Origin: Methylobacillus caricis | Lineage (GTDB): Bacteria > Pseudomonadota > Gammaproteobacteria > Burkholderiales > Methylophilaceae | DNA length: 64,000 nucleotides | Assembly (NCBI RefSeq): GCF_020532705.1 | Contig: NZ_JAJAVD010000004.1 | Coordinates: 620,001 to 684,000, forward strand | Reading direction: 5' to 3' | Shown here: piece after piece, positions 32,145-41,265 of the stretch | Position numbering within the stretch: position 1 is the first letter of the stretch | Layout: every line of letters begins with the position of its first letter | Notes under the pieces: model-generated | Told to the model about the DNA's origin: nothing | What the model saw: only the letters and a program-made list of their open reading frames with translations | Database searches by the model: none | Made by a program: the position numbers and the translations under genes

Positions 32145-33719
32145 ATGTCGTTTTCCCGCCTGACAGTAGCAAGACGCCTATATGTAGGGTTTGGCCTGAT
32201 CCTGCTGGTATTGGTCGTGGTGACGGGTATCGCCATCGTGAAGGCCAGCATTATCAATAGCGCATTGCGGGCGAATAGCGACCAGCATGTATTGATACAG
32301 CGTTATGCCATCAACTTCCGTGGCTCGGCGCATGACCGTTCGATCGCCGTACGCGATGTCGTGCTGAGCAAGACACCTGCCGAGCGCCAAAAGGAAATCT
32401 CGACCATCAATGCTCTGGCCGCTTTCTATGCGGAAGCAGCAACCCCATTGGAGAAACTCATCGCATCACGCGGCGCCGCCCCCGAACTGGTCAAGCTCTA
32501 TGACGATATCCGCCAGATCGAAGCCCAGGCGGTGGCCACAACGCAATCCATCATAGCGCTGGCAGAGGCCGGAGATGCCTCTGCAGGCGAATCATTATGG
32601 ACCCTGGCCAAGCCTCAATATGTGCAATGGCTGGCAGCCATCAACAAGCTGATCGACTTCGAGGAAGCGCGTATCCAGGCGGAGAACAAGACCGCCCTTG
32701 AACAGGCGGCAGGCTTCCTGACCGTGATGCTGACAGCACTGGTCCTGGCATTGCTGCTGAGCGGCATGGTGGCCTGGTTGGTGTCACGGAGCATACTGGA
32801 CCAGCTGGGTGCTGAGCCGAATGCACTTGCCGAAGTGGCAGGCCATGTGGCTAACGGTGACCTGAGTCCCGTACCGGGTTCAAGCCGGGCGAAATCCGGT
32901 AGCGTGCTTGCATCGCTGGGCGCGATGCAGGCAAGCCTGGCCACCGTGGTAGATAAAGTACGCCGGGCTTCCGATATCATGACAACAGGTTCAATGGAAA
33001 TTGCCAACGGCAATTCAGGCCTGCTGCAACGTACCGAGGAGCAGGCTGCCAATCTGCAACAGACCAGGTCTTCAATGGAACAGATGACCGACACCGTCAA
33101 GAACAATGCCGATTCCGCACGGCAAGCAACACAATTGGCAGCATCCGCCAGCACTGCAGCAGAAAAAGGGGGCGTAGTAGTCGGCCAAGTCGTCACCACC
33201 ATGAACGATATCACCGATAGTTCACGCAAGATTGCCGACATTATCAGCGTCATTGACGGCATCGCGTTCCAGACCAATATCCTGGCATTGAATGCCGCAG
33301 TGGAAGCAGCACGAGCCGGAGAACAGGGCCGGGGATTCGCCGTAGTGGCGAGCGAAGTGCGTAACCTGGCACAACGCAGTGCGGTCGCGGCGAAGGAGAT
33401 CAAGACGTTGATTGACAGCAGTGTATCGAAGGTTGAGGAAGGTTCACGCCTCGTGGGAGATGCGGGTACAACCATGACCGATATCATGACGCAGGTGCAA
33501 CGCGTAGCCAGCCTCATCAACGAGATCAGCACTGCCACCATCGAGCAAACCGACGGCATTGCGCAAGTAGGCGATGCCATCGCTCACCTGGACCAGTCCA
33601 CGCAACAAAATGCCTCGCTGGCCGAGCAGAGTGCGATGGCAGCAGACAGCCTCAAGGAGCAGGCAGCTCACCTGTCCGAGGTGGTAAGCGTTTTCAAACT
33701 GGATCGACGCATCGCATAG
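32145..33719 (+). CDS. Methyl-accepting chemotaxis protein
   Basis: A transducer of 524 residues. A first membrane helix (about 11-33) is followed by a four-helix-bundle periplasmic domain (about 34-190), a second helix (about 192-215), HAMP and a signalling domain. The signalling tip reads [44 protein letters not shown]. No C-terminal CheR-binding pentapeptide is present. AAGGAG precedes ATG 32145. The 274 bases upstream hold no gene and I see no convincing flagellar sigma-28 promoter. The ligand cannot be predicted. Confidence 0.93.
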   Translation: MSFSRLTVARRLYVGFGLILLVLVVVTGIAIVKASIINSALRANSDQHVLIQRYAINFRGSAHDRSIAVRDVVLSKTPAERQKEISTINALAAFYAEAATPLEKLIASRGAAPELVKLYDDIRQIEAQAVATTQSIIALAEAGDASAGESLWTLAKPQYVQWLAAINKLIDFEEARIQAENKTALEQAAGFLTVMLTALVLALLLSGMVAWLVSRSILDQLGAEPNALAEVAGHVANGDLSPVPGSSRAKSGSVLASLGAMQASLATVVDKVRRASDIMTTGSMEIANGNSGLLQRTEEQAANLQQTRSSMEQMTDTVKNNADSARQATQLAASASTAAEKGGVVVGQVVTTMNDITDSSRKIADIISVIDGIAFQTNILALNAAVEAARAGEQGRGFAVVASEVRNLAQRSAVAAKEIKTLIDSSVSKVEEGSRLVGDAGTTMTDIMTQVQRVASLINEISTATIEQTDGIAQVGDAIAHLDQSTQQNASLAEQSAMAADSLKEQAAHLSEVVSVFKLDRRIA

Positions 33720-34069
33720 CGCATACGCCGTTGCCGAACGAAAGCAACAGAGCGAGGTATCGGAGGCCGGATATTGTGATCTTTGAAATAATCGAGTGCG
33801 GCGTAATACTCCATTTAGGTTGATATTGCTCTGCATCGGCAAGGGCAGGCCGGGAGTGAGCATGGACAGAAAAAACCGGCGGATATTTTTGCCAATTTAA
33901 TCCATGGATTGGATGTCTGGCAGAACAGAGGAAAGAGCGTTAAAAGCGCTGACTGCTACACTCGGATACGAGCAAAGACAAGATTTACTTTAGCATTTGC
34001 TAGTCAGCCTGCTTCCCCGACCTCTTGCCAGAAGCGGAAGCAAACACCTGTCAGATGGGCAAGACGCGC
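33720..34069. other. Intergenic region, no feature found
   Basis: These 350 bases separate the forward MCP gene from the reverse DUF2789 gene. I see no convincing gene, RNA, terminator or repeat. Plus-strand frames across it run antisense through the DUF2789 gene and have no recognisable domain. Confidence 0.5.
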
Positions 34070-34318
34070 TCAATCCGCCGAGTCGGCAGACCGCAAGGCA
34101 ATATTCAGTTGGTCAATCATTTCTGCCCAGTCTGCATCCTTCAACAATTCTTCACGCAAGAAGGTTGCCTGGGCGGTTGTCCAGAAAGGTGCGTCAGGCA
34201 AGGCAACATCATGTGGCAATGGAGAATGCGTCGCCAGGAAATGGCTGATACCTTGTTCGTCAGCAGGCAGGCCAAGCTGGGCAAACAGCTCGGAGAAGCG
34301 GTGAAAGGTCTGGCTCAT
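34070..34318 (-). CDS. DUF2789 family protein
   Basis: A soluble acidic protein of 82 residues with the DUF2789 pattern: LFAQLGLPAD near the N-terminus, FLATHSPLP, then LPDAPFWTTAQATFLREELLKDADWAEMID. The function is unknown. AGGAG sits seven bases before the ATG. It stands alone: the next minus-strand gene starts 112 bases further left, and no sigma-factor element precedes this gene. Confidence 0.8.
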   Translation of the reverse strand: MSQTFHRFSELFAQLGLPADEQGISHFLATHSPLPHDVALPDAPFWTTAQATFLREELLKDADWAEMIDQLNIALRSADSAD

Positions 34319-34430
34319 GACTGGCTCCTACTCTGGAAGATGTGCAAATTGCACAGAAGATCAAGGACTAGGCCATTTAAGCACAGCCCGCAATACCATT
34401 CAACAACATGGCGTGAACTGTGTGCCTTGA

Positions 34431-34766
34431 TCAAATCCCCTTGATGTCTTTCCAGTCGATTTCTATGACTTGCCCCGGCCCCGCATCGATCAGGATGTAG
34501 AACTCGCCTTGAGGACGCTTGAAGCGGATGCGGGAATGGTCGTCCAGCTTGCCGGAAAACTGCATGTTTTCATCGTAGTCGATCACTTCCACCAGCGCGT
34601 TCAGCAGCGGATGGCCATCGGATTCGCCGCCCTCGCAGACGATTTCCCTGGCTTCCGTCCAGCATTTGCCTATTGGGATATGCACGCCGTGCGCCCATGC
34701 TGCTGAACTACCGAACAGTGCCAGCAGCATGATGACACGGGAAATGAAGGTGTTGACAACTTGCAT
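34431..34766 (-). CDS. Small periplasmic protein of an iron-uptake operon
   Basis: A precursor of 111 residues with a signal peptide ending AAWA-HG. The mature part begins HGVHIPIGKCWTEAREIVCEGG, with one cysteine pair, and continues as a compact beta-rich domain (LNALVEVIDYDENM, GEFYILIDAGPGQVIEIDW). It has no catalytic motif that I recognise. Its start lies one base after the stop of the DUF3325 fusion gene (TAG-C-ATG), so it is translationally coupled as the last gene of the PepSY operon. Such small proteins recur next to PepSY/DUF3325 genes; a role as periplasmic chaperone or metal/siderophore binder is a guess. Confidence 0.6.
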   Translation of the reverse strand: MQVVNTFISRVIMLLALFGSSAAWAHGVHIPIGKCWTEAREIVCEGGESDGHPLLNALVEVIDYDENMQFSGKLDDHSRIRFKRPQGEFYILIDAGPGQVIEIDWKDIKGI

Positions 34767-34767
34767 G

Positions 34768-35571
34768 CTATCTCTTCCCCTTGATGAACATTGCCGTAGC
34801 GGGAGATAGCCGCTCGATATCGAACGCCTGGTGATACACCTCGCCGTTCTTGCTTTCCACCGTCAGCCAGATCTGGTCTTCCAGCGTGGCAGCGGGAGGA
34901 ATGTAAATGGCCACTTCCCTTGTCCACCTTGCACCCTGGAACGCCAGGCCTGCAGCGCGCAGGGAACGCGGCTTGCGTATCTTGAGATAGGCGGCGCGGA
35001 TTTCGCCATCGCAGGCTTCGCAGAAGCGCAGATGGAATTCCTTGACCGGCGTCTTGCCGGCAAAAAACTCCGGGCCATCCTGGTTTTCCTCGGCGATCAC
35101 GAACGTCCAGGGGCCGATCTTGCCATGGATGGCGTCCTCGCGCAGCACGGCCTGCTCCGACATTTTCCAGGCGTTGAACGCCACCCATGCCGGCAGGGCA
35201 ATCAACGCCAGGACCAGCAAGGCCCGCAAAGGCAAGGGCAGGACTGTATCCCGCAATGGCGGCAGCGGCTTTTCCTTGCGCGGCGCATGCCTTGGCTGCA
35301 AAGGCCACCAGGGCAGCATGAACGCGATCAATACGCCCGCCACGCTCAGCCAGCCGAGCAGCACGACCGGGCCGATATTCCAGTGCCATCCTGCCACGCC
35401 GCATGCCAATGCGGTTGCCAGCAGGCTCCAGCCCAGCCAGTACACCCGCTTGCGCTGCCCTGCGGTCAGTGCGCGCCCGGTCAGCTCCCTGCCGTGCTTC
35501 TCCATGCTGGCGGCCAGCGCGGCAAAGCCTGCCAGGGCGAACAGCAGCACGGCGACATGGTATGCGGTCAT
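34768..35571 (-). CDS. DUF3325 membrane protein fused to a periplasmic CxxC domain
   Basis: The protein has 267 residues from ATG 35571. The N-terminal third carries three membrane helices of the DUF3325 type (MTAYHVAVLLFALAGF onward, to about 92). A Lys/Pro linker and a fourth helix (about 110-130) lead to a periplasmic domain of about 130 residues with F-C-E-A-C and a beta-rich end (VAIYIPP, QIWLTVES). DUF3325 proteins are usually only about 110 residues, so this is an apparent fusion. The four-base overlap with the DUF3649 stop (ATGA) shows coupling. The earlier in-frame start at 35925 lies inside PepSY and gives nonsense composition. Confidence 0.65.
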   Translation of the reverse strand: MTAYHVAVLLFALAGFAALAASMEKHGRELTGRALTAGQRKRVYWLGWSLLATALACGVAGWHWNIGPVVLLGWLSVAGVLIAFMLPWWPLQPRHAPRKEKPLPPLRDTVLPLPLRALLVLALIALPAWVAFNAWKMSEQAVLREDAIHGKIGPWTFVIAEENQDGPEFFAGKTPVKEFHLRFCEACDGEIRAAYLKIRKPRSLRAAGLAFQGARWTREVAIYIPPAATLEDQIWLTVESKNGEVYHQAFDIERLSPATAMFIKGKR

Positions 35572-35858
35572 GCGGCGCCTCCCGGCATCAATAGCCAGCA
35601 AGCCAGCGAAATCACGGCCAGGGGAACCAGCAGGCCGATCCAGGCCCGCGTCGCACTGCGTGCATGAAACACCCAGATGACGATGCCCGCGTAGACGGCA
35701 AAGCTCAACATGGTGGAAGCCAGCACTGCCTCGGCCCTGGGGACCGGCAGCAACAGCGCGAACAATATGGATACCGCGGAAGCCAGGGCATAGCCAGCGA
35801 CGACCGCGGCTGCTATGCGCGAGGCGACCGCCAGGCGGTAACGCGCCGTTTCGCTCAT
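35568..35858 (-). CDS. DUF3649 small membrane protein
   Basis: The protein has 96 residues with three hydrophobic helices. The DUF3649 pattern is SRIAAAVVAGYALASAV, then PRAEAVLASTMLSF and ARSATRAWIGL. Members are encoded beside PepSY proteins in iron-uptake loci. ATG 35858 has GGAGGG eight bases upstream and overlaps the PepSY stop by four bases. Confidence 0.75.
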   Translation of the reverse strand: MSETARYRLAVASRIAAAVVAGYALASAVSILFALLLPVPRAEAVLASTMLSFAVYAGIVIWVFHARSATRAWIGLLVPLAVISLACWLLMPGGAA

Positions 35859-37453
35859 GCCTTGCCCTCCTGCGTGAGCCACCTCTTCTTGAGTTTATGG
35901 GCAATATAGGCGAAGGCGGCGGCAAACGCCAGCATGGTCAGGTCGAAGCCCGCCAGCACCCAGTCGCCATGGGGCAGGGTGACGCCCAGGTGCTTGTCGG
36001 TGGTGAGGAAATTCAGCACGGGGATCAGGCCGAACGCCGCCACGGCGATATATAGGCTTTCCAGCCAGGAACGCTTGAGCGGGCGCAGGCCGGCATAGAT
36101 GAACATCCAGCCCCAGGCGGCAAACAGGCAATGCATTTCCCATTCGCCGCGGTCCGCCATTTCTATCGGCAGCAGGCGGTTGGCCCAAAAGTAGGCGGCC
36201 ACGGCCACCGGCAGGCCGACGATGGTGCCGACGTTGAGCACTTCCACCAGACGGTGGCCCAAGCCCGGCGTGACGCCGTGCTTGCCAAGGTAGTTGTTGC
36301 GGCGCTTCACCGTCCACAACACGAGGCCGGTGCCTATCATCGCGCAGCCGAGCACGCCGGAGAGGAAATACAGCCAGCGCAGCCACCACCCGGCAAAATG
36401 TCCTTCATGCAAGGCCAGCATGACGTTGCGCGTCAGCATGGAGGCATTGGTCTCATTGTCGAATTCCACCGGCTCGCCCGTCACCGCGCTGAAGCGTAGC
36501 TTGGGCGGAAAGCCGCGGTTGAGCGTGGTGGAGTAATCGCCGATGATGTCCACATACGGCCCTTCGGCGGCCGGGTGGCGCAACATCACCGTGGCGACGG
36601 GCACCTTGCCCCATGCCGCCTGGGCCGTCGCGATCATGTCCTCCACGGAAGCGGCAGGACGCTTCACCGGTTCAAAGACTTTATCCACCGGGTCGCGCTT
36701 GAACAATTCATCGTACAGCTGCCGCAAATGTTTTTCTGAAGAGCCGTAGACGACATTCTTGACGACCGGCATGTATTGGAAGGTGTAAAACACCAATCCG
36801 CTGTAGGTGATCATGAGGAAGAACGGCAATGCCATGACGCTCACCAGGTTGTGCGCGTCCAGCCAGCTGCGCTGGCCCTTGCCCGGGCGGAAGGTGAAGA
36901 AGTCCGTGAAAATCTTCTTGTGCGTGATCACGCCGCTGATGATCGCCAGCAGCATGAACATGGTGCATACGCCGACAATACGGAACGCCACGTCGTAATC
37001 GATGTAATGCAATGCGTAGTGCATTTCGTACAGCTCCCAGCCGCCGCCTGTTTCACGGCCTTCCACAGGCTGGTCCGGCACGCCGGTCACCGGGTCGAAA
37101 TTCTCGTTGCCGCGCCGTCCGCGCTCCAGCCCCGGGCGGGGCATGTCTTCCCAGGCGATACCGGCTTCGCGGTCCGTGCGTTCGGCCAGCCCGCGATGCG
37201 GCAAGGTGATGCTCCACATCCTGGCATCGGGCGCCACCTGCTCGAGCCGGCCGAAGGCCAGGTCCAGCACTTGCGCCGGCGGCACCTCGACCACTTTCTT
37301 GGGCAAGGGCAGTTCCGGCTGCATCCAGCGCGTAATTTCGGCATTCACATAGCCTGTCGTCCCGGTCACGAATACGAAAAACAACACCCAGCCGACCAGC
37401 AGGCCAACCCAGGTGTGCAGCCAGGCCATGCTCTGGCGAAAACCTTCTTTCAC
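35855..37453 (-). CDS. PepSY-associated transmembrane protein, putative ferric-siderophore reductase
   Basis: An inner-membrane protein of 532 residues starting at GTG 37453 (AAGGA seven bases upstream). The first helix (about 13-35) precedes a large periplasmic PepSY region with conserved histidines (MHYALHYIDY). Further helices follow (about 157-177 and 205-227), then a second PepSY-like segment with LHEGHFAGWW, and a C-terminal bundle of about five helices. Relatives such as FpvG and FoxB reduce ferric siderophores in or at the periplasm. It leads an operon with DUF3649, the DUF3325 fusion and a small periplasmic protein. A shared TGTCC-N17-GTCAT element lies about 145 bases upstream. Reductase activity is inferred from family and context. 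Confidence 0.8.
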   Translation of the reverse strand: MKEGFRQSMAWLHTWVGLLVGWVLFFVFVTGTTGYVNAEITRWMQPELPLPKKVVEVPPAQVLDLAFGRLEQVAPDARMWSITLPHRGLAERTDREAGIAWEDMPRPGLERGRRGNENFDPVTGVPDQPVEGRETGGGWELYEMHYALHYIDYDVAFRIVGVCTMFMLLAIISGVITHKKIFTDFFTFRPGKGQRSWLDAHNLVSVMALPFFLMITYSGLVFYTFQYMPVVKNVVYGSSEKHLRQLYDELFKRDPVDKVFEPVKRPAASVEDMIATAQAAWGKVPVATVMLRHPAAEGPYVDIIGDYSTTLNRGFPPKLRFSAVTGEPVEFDNETNASMLTRNVMLALHEGHFAGWWLRWLYFLSGVLGCAMIGTGLVLWTVKRRNNYLGKHGVTPGLGHRLVEVLNVGTIVGLPVAVAAYFWANRLLPIEMADRGEWEMHCLFAAWGWMFIYAGLRPLKRSWLESLYIAVAAFGLIPVLNFLTTDKHLGVTLPHGDWVLAGFDLTMLAFAAAFAYIAHKLKKRWLTQEGKA

Positions 37454-37598
37454 GACAAATCCTTGCTCGATTCAATCAAAAGGCGGATAGGGCACTAGGC
37501 CATGTCCGCCTTCAATAATAGAAAATTGATGAGATTGTATATCATTCACACCAACTACCTGCACCGAGGATGCGCTAAACAATCCCCCTCTATTAGTA

Positions 37599-37625
37599 AT
37601 GACACTTGAGAATCAAAAAAGGACA
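37599..37625 (-). promoter_or_regulatory. Candidate FecI-type sigma promoter of the PepSY operon
   Basis: On the minus strand TGTCC, 17 bases, GTCAT. The same boxes with the same spacing precede the receptor gene (40248-40274) and the DUF4198-MacAB operon (48918-48944). With the efflux-operon copy, 31 of the 37 bases from TGTCC onward are identical. Confidence 0.6.
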
Positions 37626-37730
37626 CCCTGACATGCAAAATTATTTTTGGCGGGCGGTCTGCGCCCATCCTTTAGGCAACTGCCACTTGATGGCGGGGCA
37701 TAAAGGATTGGAATTCTTCCTTGATGACAA

Positions 37731-37779
37731 CATCCCTCATCCCTGAGAATTAAATAGTGCTCGCGAGGGATGAGGGATG
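37731..37779. repeat. Perfect 14-base inverted repeat built of tandem CATCCCT units
   Basis: CATCCCTCATCCCT pairs exactly with AGGGATGAGGGATG across 21 bases. A third diverged unit (AGAGATG) follows. It lies 23 bases beyond the receptor stop and probably folds as its transcript end, though without a strong T-run. Apart from this and the promoter element, the 349-base gap (37454-37802) shows no gene. Confidence 0.6.
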
Positions 37780-37802
37780 AGAGATGCTTGAAGATGATAG
37801 GC

Positions 37803-40211
37803 TTAGAAACTACCGCGCAAGGTCAGCATGAAGTTACGCGGCTCGCCAAAGTAAGTCTGTCTTGTCCACCCTTCGACCTTGGAGAAATACTTCTTGTCGA
37901 ACAGGTTATTGCCAGTCAGGCTAAGGTCCCAATGCGGATTGATGTGGTACGCCACTTGCAGGGATGCCAGCGTATAACCGCCTTGTTTCCAGGTTGTGTC
38001 GCCATCGACCGCATAGACGCCACTATTGATATTGAGCCCGCCCCCTATGCTCCATCCCTGGGCGGTATCCCCACTGAGCTTGTACTTGCTCCATAGTTTG
38101 AACAGATGTTTGGGATTGTTGGGGGCAAATCTGGCTCCTTGCAGCGTTTCTTCTGCATCGAGGTATTTTGTGTCGGTATAAGCATAACCTGCCATCAAAT
38201 CCAACTTCGGCATCACGCGTCCGCTGATCTCGCTTTCAAAACCCTGGCTGCGGACTTTGCCGGAGGCCAGCGAGAAATCCGGGTTACTCGGATCGCTGAC
38301 GGGACGGTTTTCATCAATGATGCGGAATATGGCGGCGTGCATGTTCAGGCGCCCCTCATCGAACTCGCCTTTGATGCCTAGCTCTGCTTGCTTGCCGACC
38401 CGGGGTTTCAATATGCTGAAATCCGCTTTCTGTGCAGTTTGCGGTACGAATATGTCGCTGTAACTGCCATAAACCGAGAACTGCTGGTTCACATCGACAA
38501 TCAGGCCGGTATAGGGCGTGAATTTCTGCGTGATATTGTCGTGGGCAAGCGGGTTGTTCTTGTCTTCCGTCTTCCAGTTGCTGAGCCTGCCGCCCAACAC
38601 CAGCTTGGTGTTCTCCAGCACTTGCAGGATTGCGCGTCCATAAATGCCGGTCTGGGTAGTCTTGGTGATACTGGGGTCATCAAAAACGAAATCAGGCTTG
38701 GCAATATCGTTATCGGGGTCGAAAATGTTCTGTGTCGGCCCGCCGGCGTATGCATAGTTGGTTGAGAACCGGTAAATACGCGAGTTGATGCCCAGCATGA
38801 ATTGATGCTCGCTGCCCATCAGCTCCAACGGCTTGCTGACGTAGGCATCCATGCCATAATCATGAGCACGCGTCTTGGCACTCAAAGAGCGGGTGGCAAA
38901 ATTGCCAGTAGTACGGTCGATGTATCCATTGCCATTGATGAACTCCACATCCATGTCTCTGTCCAGGGCGCTCAACCTGAGCTTGGCTTCCCCGCCGGTT
39001 TCGAATTTACGCTCAAGTTCCACAAAGTAACTTTTACTGTGTTCGGTCTTGTTGTCCCAGCGGGCACCGATAAAGGTCGAGCGGCTGATATCAGGCAAGC
39101 CTCCATCTGGGTATGTTGGCAACCCGATGGTAGGCACGACATCCATGTTTTGGATCGTCACACCTGCCGACACAGTGGTATTGGGTGCCAAGTCATACTC
39201 CAGGGTGCCGTAGAGCAAGGGTTTGCGCGAATTGACATGATCAATGAACGATCCACGATCATCATAAGCAGCCACCAGCCTCCCTCGCAACCTGCCTTCG
39301 CCATCCAGCGCGCCTGTGATGTCAAACTCGCCGCGGTAGGTATCCCAGGAGCCAGCCAGAAAATTTGTCTTGATTGCAAAATTAGACAATGCCCGTTTCC
39401 GCACCAGGTTAATCGTACCTCCTGGTTCTCCAGCCCCTTGCAGTAAGCCTGCCGCACCGCGCAACACCTCGACTCGGTCATAGGTGGCAAGATCATAACT
39501 GCTGTTACCCCACGTCCCCTGGTCTGTGTTGACCGCGATGCCATCCACCTGCAATGCCTGGATTTGATAGCCACGCATCATGAAGGCATTGGTGCCGCTG
39601 CCATAACTCACTACCGTCACGCCAGACGTCTGCTCCATGGCTTCCGCTACAGTGGTCATGTTTTGATCCTCAATCCGTTGGCGCGTGACAATACTGATGG
39701 ATTGGGGAATATCACGCAGGCGCTGTGCTCCCTTGCCAATGGCAACCCGGTTGGATGTATAGGATCTGCTGTTTTCGGTCGTAATATCCGCTTCATTTCT
39801 TGTGGTCACAGCCACTTCCGGCAAAACATCAGCATCCCTCTGCACGCTGGTCAAGGTGACCTTCTTCAATGTATATCCGCCATCTGCGGCAGGAATCGCT
39901 TGCAGGCCTGTATCACGCAGCAAGGCGTCGAACCCTTGTTTGATGGTATAGCTGCCCTTGAGACCGTTGCTGGTCTTGCCTGCGGTCAGCGCTGGGTCAA
40001 ATGAAAGCACGACGCCGGCAGCCTGGGCGAAATTGTTGAGTACGCTGGTCAGTGAACCGGCGGGAATATCGTATGCATGTTGGCTTTCCGCTTGGCTGCC
40101 GGTGTCGGCCTTCGCCGATTGCGGTATGTAAAAAAACGTGACGGATGAAAATGCCAGCAGCATGCGCAAGGCGATGGCCAAAGGCTTCTGCTTGAGGTGG
40201 AATGACTGCAT
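37803..40211 (-). CDS. TonB-dependent siderophore receptor with N-terminal signalling domain
   Basis: The precursor has 802 residues. A signal peptide ends near SAKA-D. The secretin/TonB short N-terminal (STN) domain spans about 46-97 (HAYDIPAGSLTSVLNNFAQAAG, GSYTIKQGFDALL). Next come a TonB-box region, a plug with DIPQSISIVTRQRIEDQ and VEVLRGAAGLLQGAGEPGGTINLVRK, and a barrel ending LTLRGSF. STN domains relay ligand binding to FecR-type regulators, encoded immediately upstream (fecR 40292, fecI 41266). The plug resembles FhuE/FpvA-type ferric hydroxamate or mixed siderophore receptors. The exact siderophore is unknown. Confidence 0.92.
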   Translation of the reverse strand: MQSFHLKQKPLAIALRMLLAFSSVTFFYIPQSAKADTGSQAESQHAYDIPAGSLTSVLNNFAQAAGVVLSFDPALTAGKTSNGLKGSYTIKQGFDALLRDTGLQAIPAADGGYTLKKVTLTSVQRDADVLPEVAVTTRNEADITTENSRSYTSNRVAIGKGAQRLRDIPQSISIVTRQRIEDQNMTTVAEAMEQTSGVTVVSYGSGTNAFMMRGYQIQALQVDGIAVNTDQGTWGNSSYDLATYDRVEVLRGAAGLLQGAGEPGGTINLVRKRALSNFAIKTNFLAGSWDTYRGEFDITGALDGEGRLRGRLVAAYDDRGSFIDHVNSRKPLLYGTLEYDLAPNTTVSAGVTIQNMDVVPTIGLPTYPDGGLPDISRSTFIGARWDNKTEHSKSYFVELERKFETGGEAKLRLSALDRDMDVEFINGNGYIDRTTGNFATRSLSAKTRAHDYGMDAYVSKPLELMGSEHQFMLGINSRIYRFSTNYAYAGGPTQNIFDPDNDIAKPDFVFDDPSITKTTQTGIYGRAILQVLENTKLVLGGRLSNWKTEDKNNPLAHDNITQKFTPYTGLIVDVNQQFSVYGSYSDIFVPQTAQKADFSILKPRVGKQAELGIKGEFDEGRLNMHAAIFRIIDENRPVSDPSNPDFSLASGKVRSQGFESEISGRVMPKLDLMAGYAYTDTKYLDAEETLQGARFAPNNPKHLFKLWSKYKLSGDTAQGWSIGGGLNINSGVYAVDGDTTWKQGGYTLASLQVAYHINPHWDLSLTGNNLFDKKYFSKVEGWTRQTYFGEPRNFMLTLRGSF

Positions 40212-40247
40212 TGAAATAAGGCTCCCTGAATGTTGTATTCACTATCG

Positions 40248-40274
40248 ATGACGCACCAGTCAGGAAGAGGGACA
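40248..40274 (-). promoter_or_regulatory. Candidate FecI-type sigma promoter of the siderophore receptor
   Basis: On the minus strand TGTCC, 17 bases, GTCAT, ending 36 bases before the receptor ATG in the fecR-receptor gap. It shares both boxes and the spacing with the elements at 37599 and 48918. It also shares TAGTGA three bases past GTCAT with the latter. Confidence 0.6.
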
Positions 40275-40291
40275 GTGAATCCCGGATATTT

Positions 40292-41260
40292 TTACTTCGC
40301 AGGTTTGACGACGGTCAGCCAAGGCGTGTATTGCATCATGACAACGGGGGTTGTATCTGCGAGCACCTTGAGGGTATGGGCGGTATCATCCAGCGCGAAT
40401 ACGCCGGAAACATGGACGTTGCCAATTGCCTCGTCGTTGAAGTAGAGATGCCCGCGATGGTAGCGCTGCAACTCCTTCAGCAACAATGGCAGCGGCATGT
40501 CGTCCGCCACCAGCTTGAAGCGCGTCCAGGCGGTTTCGGCCTGGATGTCGACCTGGGCCTTGGTGAGCGCCAGGCCGCGTTGCAGGCGGGCCGACTCGCC
40601 AGGCTGCAGGGTCACGCACTCTGACTGCAAGCCGCAGGCCTCGACACTGGACTCGATGACAGTGACCTGCGTCACTTTCTTCTGCCGCCTGACGGCATAT
40701 TGCGTGCCCAGCGCCCGCGCCGCTCCTTCTGCGGTTTCGACGATGAACGGCCGCTGCTTGTCCTTGGCCACTTCCACCAGTATCTTGCCTTGCAGCAATT
40801 CTATCCGGCGCTGCCCGTGACTGAAATCCACATTCACCGCACTGTGGGTATCCAGCGTCACCCGGCTGCTGTCCGCCAACCGGATCACGCGCTGCTCGCC
40901 GATGCCGGTGTTGTAATCCGCCCTCATGACGCGGGCAGGCTGGGTCTGCGACGCCAGGCCAGCCGCCAGAATGACTACCAGCAATGACAATATCCTGATG
41001 GCCGTTTTCATACGTTTGCGACGCGCCGGCCTGAGCACTGCCTCCAGCACAGTCTTGCCTGGCCCATCCTGCACCTCGTCAAAACCCGACCAGAGCTTTT
41101 CCATACGGGCATAGGCTGCTGCATGGCTCGCATCTGCCTGGCGCCATTGTTCAAACTCTTTATGCTCTGCCTCATTGGCATCACCAGAGTGGATATGTGC
41201 ATGCCAATTGGCAGCCTGCTCGATGATGCTGGAAGGAAGATGGGAAGCGGAATCCTGCAT
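40292..41260 (-). CDS. fecR: FecR-family anti-sigma/transmembrane regulator
   Basis: The protein has 322 residues. The N-terminal cytoplasmic FecR_N region has the W-x-H and FEQWRQADASHAAAYARMEKLW pattern. One membrane helix (about 86-104) follows a basic RRKRMK cluster. The periplasmic FecR domain (about 110-215) has GEQRVIRLADSSRVTLDTHSAV and a RPFIVET strand, and a C-terminal STN-like domain reads FNDEAIGNVHVSGVFALDD. It receives the signal from the receptor STN domain and controls the sigma factor. It starts five bases after the fecI stop. Confidence 0.93.
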   Translation of the reverse strand: MQDSASHLPSSIIEQAANWHAHIHSGDANEAEHKEFEQWRQADASHAAAYARMEKLWSGFDEVQDGPGKTVLEAVLRPARRKRMKTAIRILSLLVVILAAGLASQTQPARVMRADYNTGIGEQRVIRLADSSRVTLDTHSAVNVDFSHGQRRIELLQGKILVEVAKDKQRPFIVETAEGAARALGTQYAVRRQKKVTQVTVIESSVEACGLQSECVTLQPGESARLQRGLALTKAQVDIQAETAWTRFKLVADDMPLPLLLKELQRYHRGHLYFNDEAIGNVHVSGVFALDDTAHTLKVLADTTPVVMMQYTPWLTVVKPAK

Positions 41261-41265
41261 GATGT

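Noticed and set aside
33909-34304. 131-codon plus-strand frame
   Set aside because: It runs antisense through the DUF2789 gene, has shadow-type composition and no ribosome-binding site.
34670-35404. 244-codon minus-strand frame
   Set aside because: It overlaps the DUF3325 fusion gene in another frame, with Arg/Gly-rich shadow composition; the coupled start and stop codons support the fusion gene.
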